A stretch of 64,000 nucleotides of DNA from Andrena cerasifolii (lineage: Eukaryota > Arthropoda > Insecta > Hymenoptera > Andrenidae). Both the position numbers and the translations under genes were made by a program. Where the stretch lies: contig NC_135122.1 in assembly GCF_050908995.1 (NCBI RefSeq), positions 14,238,501 through 14,302,500 of the forward strand, given 5' to 3'. Below, piece by piece: positions 13,694 through 24,563 of the stretch (its first letter is position 1; each line of letters opens with the position of its first letter). The notes under the pieces were generated by a model. That model saw only the letters and a list, made by a program, of their open reading frames with translations. It was not told the origin of the DNA and made no database searches.

Positions 13694-14314
13694 CCTACGG
13701 TTGTAGTACTTTGCAGGCGTGGAGAAGGGACGAGGAAAGCTACTTCAATCCTCAACATCCTCGGGAAAAAAGAATTCTTTCTGCCACATAAAATGGCGAA
13801 TTAAATATTCTTCGTCTAAGAAATCTGCTTAAGCTAAAGTATCTTCGTTACGACGTCAAATGTGGCACGTTGTTCGTTTCTGGAGAGAATTTTCCAGTAT
13901 TAAAGCTTACATAAAAAGAGCGAAGTAAAATTTTAATTTTCACAAACTTAACATCTTAGAAACTGAAGCAATATGAAATATATGTTTCATTTAAGGATTA
14001 TTTAATCTCGATTGGATCGTTCAGGAAAAAAAGGAAACAGCAAATCGCAAGAAGAAGGTCGCGTTACAGAATGGAAGAGTAATTCTTCCCAAGTGGGAAG
14101 CGAGAAGCAGAGGTGGCTTAAGAAAGATCCATTTGGTTTAGCGAGACACGGCGCTCGTCGAACGTTATTAACTCCTAAAGGTAATCGCGCGAAAGAGTTT
14201 CGAGGTTAAGGAATCTTCGGGGCGGGCAGAATGGCAGAGGATTGAATATAACGCGAGACAGTGAAGAGATCATGATCTTGGGTACCGCAATCTTCTCAGC
14301 TGGTAACAGCGAGG

Positions 14315-14430
14315 GAGCAACCATTCTCTCAGACGACTTTCTGATAGTCGTGCTAGAGCGGATGCTCTCGACCTCAGCGCTTTTTTCTGCTCCGTGCCGA
14401 AGTACCCGAAGAATAAAAACGAAGTGTACG
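14315..14430 (+). repeat. Local repeat unit, copy 3 of 3
   Basis: Contains CCATTCTCTCAGACGACTTT, CTGATAGTCG, CTCTCGACCTCAGCGC and the core GTGCCGAAGTACCCGAAGAA followed by TAAAAACGAAG. The block order is the same as at 12545-12680. Confidence 0.55.
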
Positions 14431-17400
14431 CGGGTGGTGGATATTTAAGGGCGCTGAAGCACCGGGCGGCGAGGGCACATTTCTAACGCTCGCGACGCGA
14501 TGTGCACAAAAGACTGTTCACCAGCGAATCGTTTCACACGAAGGGAAAGTTCTCGGAGAAAAGTGTCCCTCGCACCTTCTCGATCAGCTCCGATCTAGAG
14601 AAAAGTGCCGTCCACTTCGATAATTGCGAATCGTCGCGACCTACTTCCCCGCTCGGGATAAAATTTTTATCGTGGGAACGATTACTTAGTTGTAGAATTC
14701 CCATGATTTGTACGGTAACGCAAGAATTTGATCGCAGTTCGAGTGCTCCTCTGCTGGAGTCGCAGGCATGTCGTAACGAAACAAAATTTCCATTACGTAA
14801 GGATTAATCGTGTTGCGCAATGTTTCTTGCGAAAACATCTTTTACGCTGCTTTTCAACGTACTATGTATTACGTAGTATTAACGGTGATGTATCATAGCT
14901 TTTGAGGCCGTACTTGCATGCGCGCCTATCGATGAGCATATACCTACAATTACCTGTGAAACTTAGACGACTGCGTCACAATTGAGTATTAAAAGCTTGG
15001 GTATTCGTTATAAGAAAATTAATCAATCCGGTGTAAAGAACTAGAGAACAGTAAATAAATCAGAAATTAGAACCTTTTATCAAAAGTGCAGGAAATTATG
15101 GTCTTCTGACACAAAACACTTCTGTTTCTCAGGACCGATCTTTCTGATAGATTTACACAACAAACACGGGTCCAGTTTAAAGAAGATTATATCGATATAC
15201 CCCAAACGTCAGTCGTGAAGCACGATAAGGCCCTCAGAAGAACGAAGACTAATTTGAAATTTTCAATTCGAAGTCCTTTAATTTTCACTGCTGCCCTATT
15301 TGTCACGAGGCACACGTCGCGTTCCTCGGTCATTGCTGCACAGGGCAGCGATACGTTTCCCACCGTTTTCGTGAATCGTACACCACCATTTTCCAAGCAG
15401 GTGGTAAGACGACAGGCGAGACGATCGATGGGTCTCGTTTCGCCATCTGTTCTGTTGAACTACTTCGTGAACTCGATTCTACCGTTCCATACTTGGCGCA
15501 TAACTTACTCGGGGCCCGCGAACTGCATTAGGAGCGTTTTTTTTTCACGCCCGGACGCCTACAGGCGAGATTTACGGTGGCGAGATGCAAAGGAGGAGGG
15601 CAGCAGACGGGGGCAGCTCAACTTGTTAACTCGCCCCGATACCGCCCCCGCGAATATATTATTCCGCGGCGGGGTTTGTCCGCGCCTCCGCGAGAAATCC
15701 AAAGCCGTCCCTTTGTTATTGATGGAATGGATTTCCCCGTTCAAGAGCGCGCCGACGAATGAATAAGACGGGGAAGGGTGTTATGAATATTTAAAGCGAT
15801 CCAGGGACCGTTTTGCTGCCTGCCAGCCTCCGTTTTCTTCGAATCATTCTGTATTGGTATTGCTTAATTTTTGTGGCTTCGATTGGAAGGTTTATGGGCG
15901 ACGTGTGTGCGAAGAATCTGGAGGGAAAGCGGTATTTATTAGATGTACAAAAATACTTTTCAATCCCTTCCAAGGAACCATTATACTGAAATAATATTGA
16001 AACATCGCATGTGCAGTATCATTTTTTGTGTGAAAATTGTGGGTCAAATGACTGTCGGGAATTCAGAAGGAAATGCAAGGTTAGTAAATTTATAATTATT
16101 TTATAGTCTTCTTGTTGAAAAGTTGAATAGGATTTTTAATGGTTTTAAGCTTCATTAAATTTCAGCCAATTCTCAAGGATTTTCGAAGGTTTAAATTGAA
16201 GTGTAGTGCTTGAAGAATTACGCGGATTCTAGTGGAGGTTTGGTAAATAATTTGCAGGAGTTCTTGTGTCTCAGGATTATTCGAAATGTTGGAGGTGGTC
16301 ATTCATTTTGGCTGGTAAGAAATTTATGAGATCTTCTTATCGCAGCGTATCGAAAGCTGAATCCGGCATGGGATTCTATGGAAACGAGGAGACAGTCAAG
16401 AAAGTCGTTACGATCTCTCGGAAGATGTTTTTCTTCGAATGTAGACCAGATGGTGTCCGCCGTCGGGGGCTGTCTTAATAAAGTCCTGAAAAATATGTTT
16501 CTTTCGTCGACCCAATTCAAGGAAACTGAGTCCAGCCGTAAGGAAGAAACTTTCATTTATCCCGTCCAGCCGCGTTTCGATGATCGATGACGCGAAATGC
16601 TTTATGCTGAGGTGTCCGAATGAACGGTACGAACGAATCTGTGTCCAATAATTAGCACAGCTGTCAGATCGAGTTCATTTCTATGCAAAGGAACAAATTT
16701 CTTTTCAGTTATCTGTGAAATATCATTTTTAAAATCAAATTCCTCGATGAATCGTTAAACCATCAACCACCTGCTTTCCAAAAAATTCTAATTCATGGAC
16801 TATTTGAAAAATGCATAACGGTATATCCGAAATTTTAGAATTTAAATACTGAAGTAATTAAATGTATGTTCATGTAGAAATTCGTAAAGCAGACGATAAG
16901 TAGATTGAATTACGAATTCGTTTTGGCTGAACTAAAAAGATGATTTGAATGCTCGCGAAACTACCCTGCAAACTGTAACAATTAACGTGCGCTTAATTTC
17001 AAGGTTTCAGTGTCCCAATTTGGAGGCACATACGTAGAAATCTGTGGGAGGGAGGATTATCGATTCAATTGCCGTTATTATTCTGCATGAATAAATAATT
17101 CGTTTGGAAAATGAAGCGTCCGCTTGTTGGACTTGAAAAAAGATGAAAATGCGGGTCTGCTTGCACGTGCGCCGATGCATACAAGGTCGCAAGAAGCTAG
17201 TGCCTTCATTCGATAAATGAAACTTTAATCTCCGTGGAAATAAGGTCAAACTTCAAGTGCCGACGCAAAGTGGATTCATCTCTGCTTTGGTTAAACAGTC
17301 GAGCGCTTTTAATAATTACAAACTGTGACATATTGGCCGCTTTTAATCATTCTTCGCAGCGCGTGTCTTCCCCTCTGCGCGGCAATAAATTGTACGCGAA

Positions 17401-18304
17401 ATAGGTTGAGCCCCTTAGAATTGCCAATTTTTCTTTCCCCAAACACGATTTTACCACGCGCCGATTTATATTCGCGAAATGCTTAACAGAAATTCATTTT
17501 CAACTACACGTTTACTTTTTTTCACATGAAAAACTTTAGTCACGAAAGAGTTTATTGGATACGTCGCGCGGAAGTACCCGAGAGCATTATCACGGTATGA
17601 AATAATTTTTCGAGTGCACTTTTACAGAAATATGTTTCAGAGATAAAGTGGAAAGTATGTGCGATAAAAGGAGCAGGATCTTCATTTCTTTTTTTAGGTA
17701 CGATATTTTTGTTCGCTCTGGAAGTATCATGTCAAAGATGAATGAAAAATTATAGGTACCTAAAAATTAGATACCTCAATAACAGCCCGCATATTAATTT
17801 CTGAATCTCCAATAATATTGTCATTTCAATTCGGAGTATTAATAATTCGTTCATAGCTGACACAAAAATGAGTGGCGCGCGGGTTTCCATCATTCTTCAT
17901 TATAGAGTCAAGCGGCTTGCGAAAGTGAAGTGCATCGGTGAAGCGTGTATTGGATGTCATCCAAGAAACTGGCGAAAATGCCGTCATTAGTATAATACGC
18001 TAAGGTATCGGACAAACATGTTCCGGGACAGCGTATCAGCTCGAAACGATTAATCTACGGCCAATATATCGATCCCTGGCAACGACGCACAGACTAATTA
18101 TCGTCGCTCCATTAGTTCGTCGTTGCCTTTAAACTTCCGTTTTGTCGCTGCCAGGGTGCTACTGCAATTTTTTCGATTAATCAAAAGGCACCAGGGGGAA
18201 CTCTGTTCCTCTCGTAGATATCGAAGGAACTGTCGCTGGCGAGTCGATTTTTCATTGTTACACCTTAATCGTTGCAGTTCGATGTTAATAAAAAAAGGGA
18301 AGAA
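14431..18304. other. Unassigned sequence
   Basis: Includes an open frame of 183 codons (15215-15766, plus) with no recognisable domain, and otherwise short frames. No splice-consistent exon was identified. Confidence 0.5.
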
Positions 18305-18915
18305 GTAGGGGATCCAGGTTTCTGAATTGTAGGAACTTAAACATCAGAGCCCTATAGTTGAGGTTTGTAATTTCTGGGATAATAGAACTTAAACTCGCAG
18401 AGTTCAGAATACTAGCAGAGACTAGAGTTCTACAACTCTAGGATCTTGGGGTCCAGGATTCTGTGATACAAGACCCTTAAATTTTAAATTCTCAAGTTTC
18501 TGTATTCTAGAGCCCCTAAATCTAAGTTCAACAGTACAGAGCTCTAGTAGAGTTTAGAGTTCGACAGCAGACGAATCTTAGATCCCAGGCTTCAGTGACC
18601 CAAAGTCCTAGGATCTAAGGTTCTAAACCTCAGGCTTCTGAATTCTAGAATTCCAAAATTGAAATCCAGGAGTTCAGAGTTCCAGTAGTTATGGAACTCT
18701 GGAATCTCGAGGTCCAAGTCCCTGGAATCCACAGTCTTAAACATCAGGTTCCTGAACTCCAGAATCCAGGTCCAGGTGCAGAGTCCTAGAACAGCCGAGA
18801 GTCCTCTGAATCTTTAGCCTTGTACTGCAGGGATTCAATCTCCTGCAGTCGAAGCTCCCCGAAAGTCCCCTGCCCTAAATTCTATAATCCCAAAATCCAA
18901 AGTCCCACAGTTTAG
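18305..18915. repeat. Degenerate short-word repeat field
   Basis: About 600 bases built from variants of a few words: CAGAGTTC, TCTAGAATTCC, CTTAAACATCAGG, AGGTTCTAAACCTCAGG, TTCTGAATTCTAG and GAGTCCTAG. Exact longer words recur about 400 bases apart (CTTAAACATCAG at about 18338 and 18741). It looks like an old, strongly diverged tandem or quasi-tandem array. No coding frame runs through it. Confidence 0.6.
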
Positions 18916-21900
18916 ATTCTTCAGATCTCGGAGTTCCCCCTCAAAATACATTTCCAGAACCATCAGCCAACATTATCAATCTATTTCGTCACAAGGAACC
19001 ACTCCTATCCAACTGAATAACGAACCATCCTCCATCACGATTCGCTGTCTGCACCGTCTTAGTTGGTCCTGCTTGAACAAACCCGCGAGTCACGGTGCGT
19101 CAAAAGTAATTAAACTGCAATCGTGACTAATGGCAAGCCAGATAACTCGTTCCACGCCGTTCGTGCCGAGCCACCCCATCTGCAACTGCGTTCTAATGTC
19201 CCGGTGGGCGGAAGATCCGACCGTGGAGAACCGCGTTCCCCACTGTGCAGGTGCACGTGCAAATACGCGCGGCCTCGAAGCCGCCAGACTGATTCAGTTT
19301 GATCGAAACCGTAATTTCGCGGGCCGCGTACACAGCCGGCAGGTACATTCGCAGGAAATATCGAGTAGCTGGTACTGTAACGTGTAATACGGATACGGTA
19401 TGATGGGAAACAGAAGGATAACGTCAGACGCGCGCTCCCCCGAGCACCCTCGACTCGGAGTTTCGTATTTTCCTCCGAGAAAGGGAGTTCCTTCAGAGAT
19501 TACGCTAAGACTGTATCTTAAGATCCGTTCGATTTCCATTTGCTTTTCCACTGGAAAAGTGTATCTGTGGTCTCAGCGGCTGAATAAGTAAAACGATGCA
19601 ACTGCAGAGGGGTTTACTGAAAGCAGAATACTTCACTGTCTCCGTTTGGTTTGAAGATAGATGTTGAAATTTGTGAACAAAATTTGCATGGTTGCGAGGG
19701 ATAGGGATGTCGATGGAAAGCTTTTGCCGTTTGCAGGTCGTTTTTCAATGGCGTCAAGAATATCGAAGAATTTTTCACTGTTCGATGGATGTACATATGT
19801 ATGTACATTGTGTTTGTCACATTCTACTTTAATTCGTGATTTGGTTTGCTCAAGATTTCTAGAATCTTGATCTGTGTAAACTTTGATCTTGGACCAGATA
19901 CGAAAGGAATTGAAACATATGCTATGTCTTTGAAGATGAATCAACTTTTTATAGAAGATTAAGACTGAGGGGATCCATATAAGATGCAACTTGTCACATC
20001 TTTACTCTAATTTAACATTTTGAAGCCTTCCTTTTTTAACCCTAAATTTTAAAATCCTATGCCACGTCAAGATCACTGGAAGCTTACAAGTAACTTACTG
20101 CAATAAGTAAAGGGAAAATGTGCACTCCTCGTTTAAAAAGCAAAGACATTGACAATTTCTGGGATCAGAGAGGAACGACTTCTACAACAGAAAAATTTTA
20201 ATCTGAATGAGCCAATACGTTAATATTATATGAACAAATTCACGATTCAGAGTAGGTACATGGTGTTCAACCACTGTAAAGTAGACTTAAACCAAGGTGT
20301 ACATTGTCGAGACAATGTTAATTAAAAGCACAGTCAACCGCTGAAAGCAAAGTAGAGGGGATCCAGTTACAAAGTTAAACTGGCAACAACTTTCGTCTGT
20401 CTGGTTTATGGGTATCTCCTTTTGTATATCTGACATTCTTGCATCTTTATTGTGAACTGTTGCAAGCTATGGAACTTCATACTCGTGGAAACAGCCAAGT
20501 TCGTCGAAAACAATTGGTAATTGCGAGTATTTCCCTCCAGATTTCGCTTCACCCCGTAAACAGCATCGTTGTAATATTACAATCGCGAAGTGTATCTCGT
20601 AAACCGAATGATTGTATGGCAAACAAGAAATTAATTACCCTGGGATATTAAATTCTCAGTTTGAAATTTGTTTGAATTATGCATTCGTGTAACAGCTCTT
20701 AAATGAAGTTAATTTTCATAAATATCCACATTATTTAAATACCCTGTTTTGTGCTTTCTTTCGTTTGAAAGAAATGTTGGAACAGTTCTGTTACAAAAGT
20801 TATGGTAGCAGTCAAGACTTGGATTATCAAACTCACAAGGGGACTTCACCCAATTAAAAATCTTCGATTATTTGAAAAAAAAATTTATTTCATGATATCT
20901 ATGTTTAACGAGTGAAAATTACCCTCCAGTCTGAGGATCGAAAGCTTCCCACGTTAAAAGAAAAAAAGACTGGAATATCGCGAAAACTTCTACCAGGCCA
21001 GCATTGTCGTTCCTCCATTTTCGAAAGTTCATTCTTTGAAGCACTATCCACTCGCATTTTTGCGGATGACGAAATCGAACATAAAGCTCTACAGTGAAAT
21101 GAATTCCTAGGTCTCAGTCTCTTTTTTTCTTGGGGGTGTCGACGGAAGCTGGTTACAAGATCCTTTCGAGCGGCATTCCAATTAAAAGTTCCAGAGTGTT
21201 TCGCGCCTCTTTTCTGCTCCCTTCTGTTACGTCATTGTTCATACACTCGCTATGAAAATAGTAAGTTGATCGCTGTTGCTTTTTACTTTTTACTTTTACA
21301 CTATTACTTTCACTACCGAGCAATCTGTGCTCAGATTTCAGGGTGTCCATCTGTTTATCACAAAACTGCTAAAAGCCCTGCTGTATATGAGGAACGACTC
21401 ACGTTTGTCTATAACAATTTTCCAACGCCCAATTACAATCTTAAGAAATTCAAACAGATCAAGGTACCACTGTATTCCAAGAAACTGCATTCATTCAAAT
21501 AAATACTACATACTAAAGCGACAGGAATTTGAATTGAAATTTGATCAAAAGGAGAATTAACCCTACCCTTATTTCTCCAAAGGCACATGATCTTGAAAAT
21601 TCTTACCCGCAGAACATACTCGATTTTATTAACACCCCACAGTATGCATTCCAAATTGCCAATTCCCATTCAATCATTTTAAGCTACCCTACACCTTTCA
21701 ACCTTTATTACAGTCCGTTTATACTAAACAGAAGACACAACGACCAACTGCCAGACTCCTACAGTTTGAAAGACACAAGGTATCCAGCAGTCCTAATTTT
21801 ACAACCCTTTATCAACGGTCCACGTTACGCTCCCCGTCAGGACCGCCATTTCTCCACTGGATACTAGCTTGCTTCATCCAGTATCGCCACAATACGGTGC

Positions 21901-23211
21901 CAGCAGCCGCCATAAAGATAACAAACGGGCGATGGCGGAAAAATAAGAAGCCGGGAGCCGTGATGAGCCCCGGGGACACGGGACAAACGATCGCGACGTT
22001 TAAAATGGGCATAGCTCTCGAGTTTCCGCCCGAATTGCGACCTCCTTCATCCCGTGGATGCTGGCATGACGGGAGGATCATGCAACTGGAAGCTCTTTTA
22101 CGAGCGCATAGTGTACTCGTTTCGTTGCTTTTGTATTAGCCGGGTTTATCGTAAATCAGAAGCGTGCCAGTTTTTCCACTGCATCCAAGATCCTCTACTC
22201 GAGTTGCGCCCCTTTGACTTGTGCATCGAGCAAATGTTCGCTCGCCTTTATACACCGGGCGTAATTTTAGCGGAATTACGGGGGTGGTAAGATTTTCTCG
22301 CGTCAAAGGTACCCGAAGATTTCGAGAAAGGGAATGAAAATTCTGAGGCTAAGCCACGAGGGTTTTTTCGTTTATAAAAGACAACACCGTGGAGAATAAA
22401 ATGGGAGACAAGTACTGGCATCTTCGTTGTTCGACGGAGAACAACCTTCTCTGAGATTTTTCGTTTACGATGGTCGGAATAACAACTTCTGCCAATTTTT
22501 ATCGCTGGTCGAGCGAGGTTCCGCATCACCGCGAAGCGCTCAATCGTCAACTGCGTATCAATCGATACCCTTTAAAAAGGAACTCTCTTTCAACCGCCCC
22601 CCTTTCTCCCCGTTCATTTAACCTGAAACTGTTTGACGGTTTCGCGCGGTGCGTTTGTCGATCGAAGGATTTAATCAAATGCGCCTGTGTCACGTTTGAG
22701 CGACCACTGGGGATAGAACGTCCGCCAGAAACGGGGAACCAATGGCTCATTCGCGCCGCAGCACTTTATATATCTTCCTTTCATGACAGACACCGTGGAA
22801 CGGGATAATTAACCTATCCTATACACTATTAGAACCGCGTTAGAGACGAAATTGCAGCTTTTAAATCAAGCCCCGCAGAACCCGATTACAGAGGATGATG
22901 AAAGCTGCCGTTTGCGAAAATCATTCCCCCCCCCCCCGGTCGTGATAGGAAAAAATACGGACGTTAATTCTGTTTCAAACGAAACTGCAGGTCTCAGTAG
23001 AAGCTGTGGTTTCTCCAGAAAAATAGTTGCCCGAGAAGTGGACTGTGACAGGTGGCAAAGCGCATTCTCCGATCTCCCGACGACGTTGCAGTCGCCGCGA
23101 CTGCTCGAGAGGTAGACGTGTTTGTGGGCAGCGTTCGAAAATTTCTAGCGAAGTCGCGGTGCAGACAGGCGACAGACACGGTGTGCAGGGTAATAATTTT
23201 TGAAGCATTAC
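18916..23211. other. Unassigned sequence downstream of the Teh1-like exons
   Basis: May contain the 3' UTR and any last coding exon of the Teh1-like gene, but none was identified. A compact GC-rich stretch at 21820-22130 stands out from its AT-rich surroundings and has overlapping frames on both strands. A 12-base C run starts at 22926. Confidence 0.5.
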
Positions 23212-23545
23212 CTGAGATCGTTGCCCCTGGCCCTCCTGATCCCGCGCGACGAATGCCGGGGCGGCGGACTGCACCTACAGTCACAGTGCATCACACACAG
23301 AGCGACGCTGGTCGCGAGAGTCACTACGAATGGCGCCGCGAAGAAGTGTATGATGGTGGTGACGTGTGACTCGCGGTCATAGTTCGCCATCACTATGCTG
23401 CCGTTCACGCGGCTGTAATAGCAGGGGAACCTCGCGCCCCGGTAGCCCATTTCGCGCGTGAAGTTGTCGCAGTCGACGATCGGCGGGTAACCGCACCCCT
23501 TGATGTTCACCAGGAGCACCGCCTCAACGTCGCCTGGCGCAGGTG
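23212..23545 (-). CDS. Teh1: TipE-family Na+ channel auxiliary subunit (Teh1-like), exon 2
   Basis: Continues the TipE-like protein across a 471-base intron. The acceptor is TTGCACAG at 23546, or CAG at 23534 (four codons shorter); both keep the frame with exon 1. The exon encodes the rest of the extracellular loop, starting with LLVNIKGCGYPP, with further cysteines (VDCDNF, FPCYYS) and sequons NFT and NGS. The second membrane segment follows (IIHFFAAPFVVTLATSVALCVM), flanked by HCDCRC and a basic tail. The loop with paired cysteines, the FPCYYSR block and the IIHFFA..F start of TM2 are characteristic of the TEH group. The exon ends with CTCAG|GTAATG, a good donor. If it is not spliced, the same bases give an immediate stop (AGG TAA) after ARGNDLR. 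A downstream coding exon was not recognised. Confidence 0.88.
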
Positions 23546-24016
23546 CTGTGCAATGGAGAACGTTGCCAATGAGTCTCGTTAAAAGGAGTCGAGGAACGAA
23601 TTGTAGGTGGGAAGGTATTTCAAGGACACTGCGAGACTTTCACCAGGGTGAATCGAATGATATCTTTATCCTGGAAACCAAGGAGGAACACCTTTAGAAA
23701 TGGACTGGAAACTCGCTTTTGTGCTTCTAGACACTCAGATGTGATTACTATAGATTTCCTCTATCGGTACGTTAAAAATTGCTAGCTTCAAGTATATTTC
23801 ACAAGGTGTCCGTATGAATTTCGTAACAATCACTTTGTGGGCCGAACATTAACCGCCCCATAAAAAGAACTGTACCCTGCAGCGTCCAGTGAAGCTAATG
23901 GAAACGCAGTAAAGCCAGTGGCATACTATGCTCCAAGCGAACAGCGATGAGCGCGTTACAAATTGCACAAAGACTCCCCTATGGTCTTAGGGAAACAGGA
24001 GGGGTGAGGCCCTTAC
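23546..24016 (-). other. Intron of the Teh1-like gene
   Basis: GT-AG intron of 471 bases between the two coding exons, inferred from the GTAAGG donor and the CACAG acceptor and from the matching phase (one base before, two bases after). Nothing else is recognised in it. Confidence 0.8.
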
Positions 24017-24563
24017 CGGAAGTGGTGGAGGTGTACGGGACACCGGTAGAGTTGGCGGGACTCCCTCTACCCCCGGTGTCGTTCGCCATGCTGTCGTTGC
24101 TCCATGGTGTGTATGTGACGTATATATGCGTACACCTGTAGACGTCGCTGGTGCAACCCTCGCGGCACGAGCTCCACGTGCAGTTGAACAGCCCGTAGAG
24201 CTCCTCCCGTCTGGACGTGGTGCAGATGACTGGCTCCGGCGAGAAGTCCGCGGCCAGGGTGCTGATGGCCGGGTCGACGTAGAGCGGCACCAGGAATAGG
24301 AGGGCCGCGCCGCCTGACGTCGCGACGAACGCCAACGCCGAGGTCGCGTAGAAGTTGAACCGCTGACGGCAGGTACGCCGCGGCGGTCGGCGCCGCGAAG
24401 CGCCGAACCCGAGCTCCAACAGCTTGCGACGACGTAGCTCCCGCTCGTGGAAGTCGTGCTTCTCGTTCTGCCGTTCCTGCTGATGCCTGTGCTGGCCGTG
24501 ATGTTCGGTCTGACACTGGACGCAGCTCGCCTCCAGCAGGAGCTCGGAGCTGCTCCCGCGCAT
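24017..24563 (-). CDS. Teh1: TipE-family Na+ channel auxiliary subunit (Teh1-like), exon 1
   Basis: This exon encodes the first 182 residues of a TipE-homologue protein, a two-pass membrane partner of the insect voltage-gated sodium channel Para that raises its current in neurons. The start is the first ATG (24563-24561) after an in-frame TGA about 30 codons upstream. A cytoplasmic N-terminus rich in His, Gln and Arg (residues 1-68) precedes a hydrophobic segment (about 71-96) ending in FLVPLYVDPAIST. The extracellular loop then carries CTTSRREELYG and CTWSSCREGCTSDVYRC, a strongly TipE/TEH-like cysteine cluster. N-linked sequons are NCT, NDS, NDT and NST. The exon ends at a strong donor (TTCCG|GTAAGG) after one base of a codon, matching the next exon's phase. 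The family call is firm. The choice of Teh1 over the other homologues rests on remembered similarity of the loop and second exon. Confidence 0.9.

Noticed and set aside
15215..15766. 183-codon open frame on the plus strand
   Set aside because: No recognisable domain, no splice support, and frames on the opposite strand and in other frames are also open in this GC-richer stretch. Kept only as unassigned sequence.
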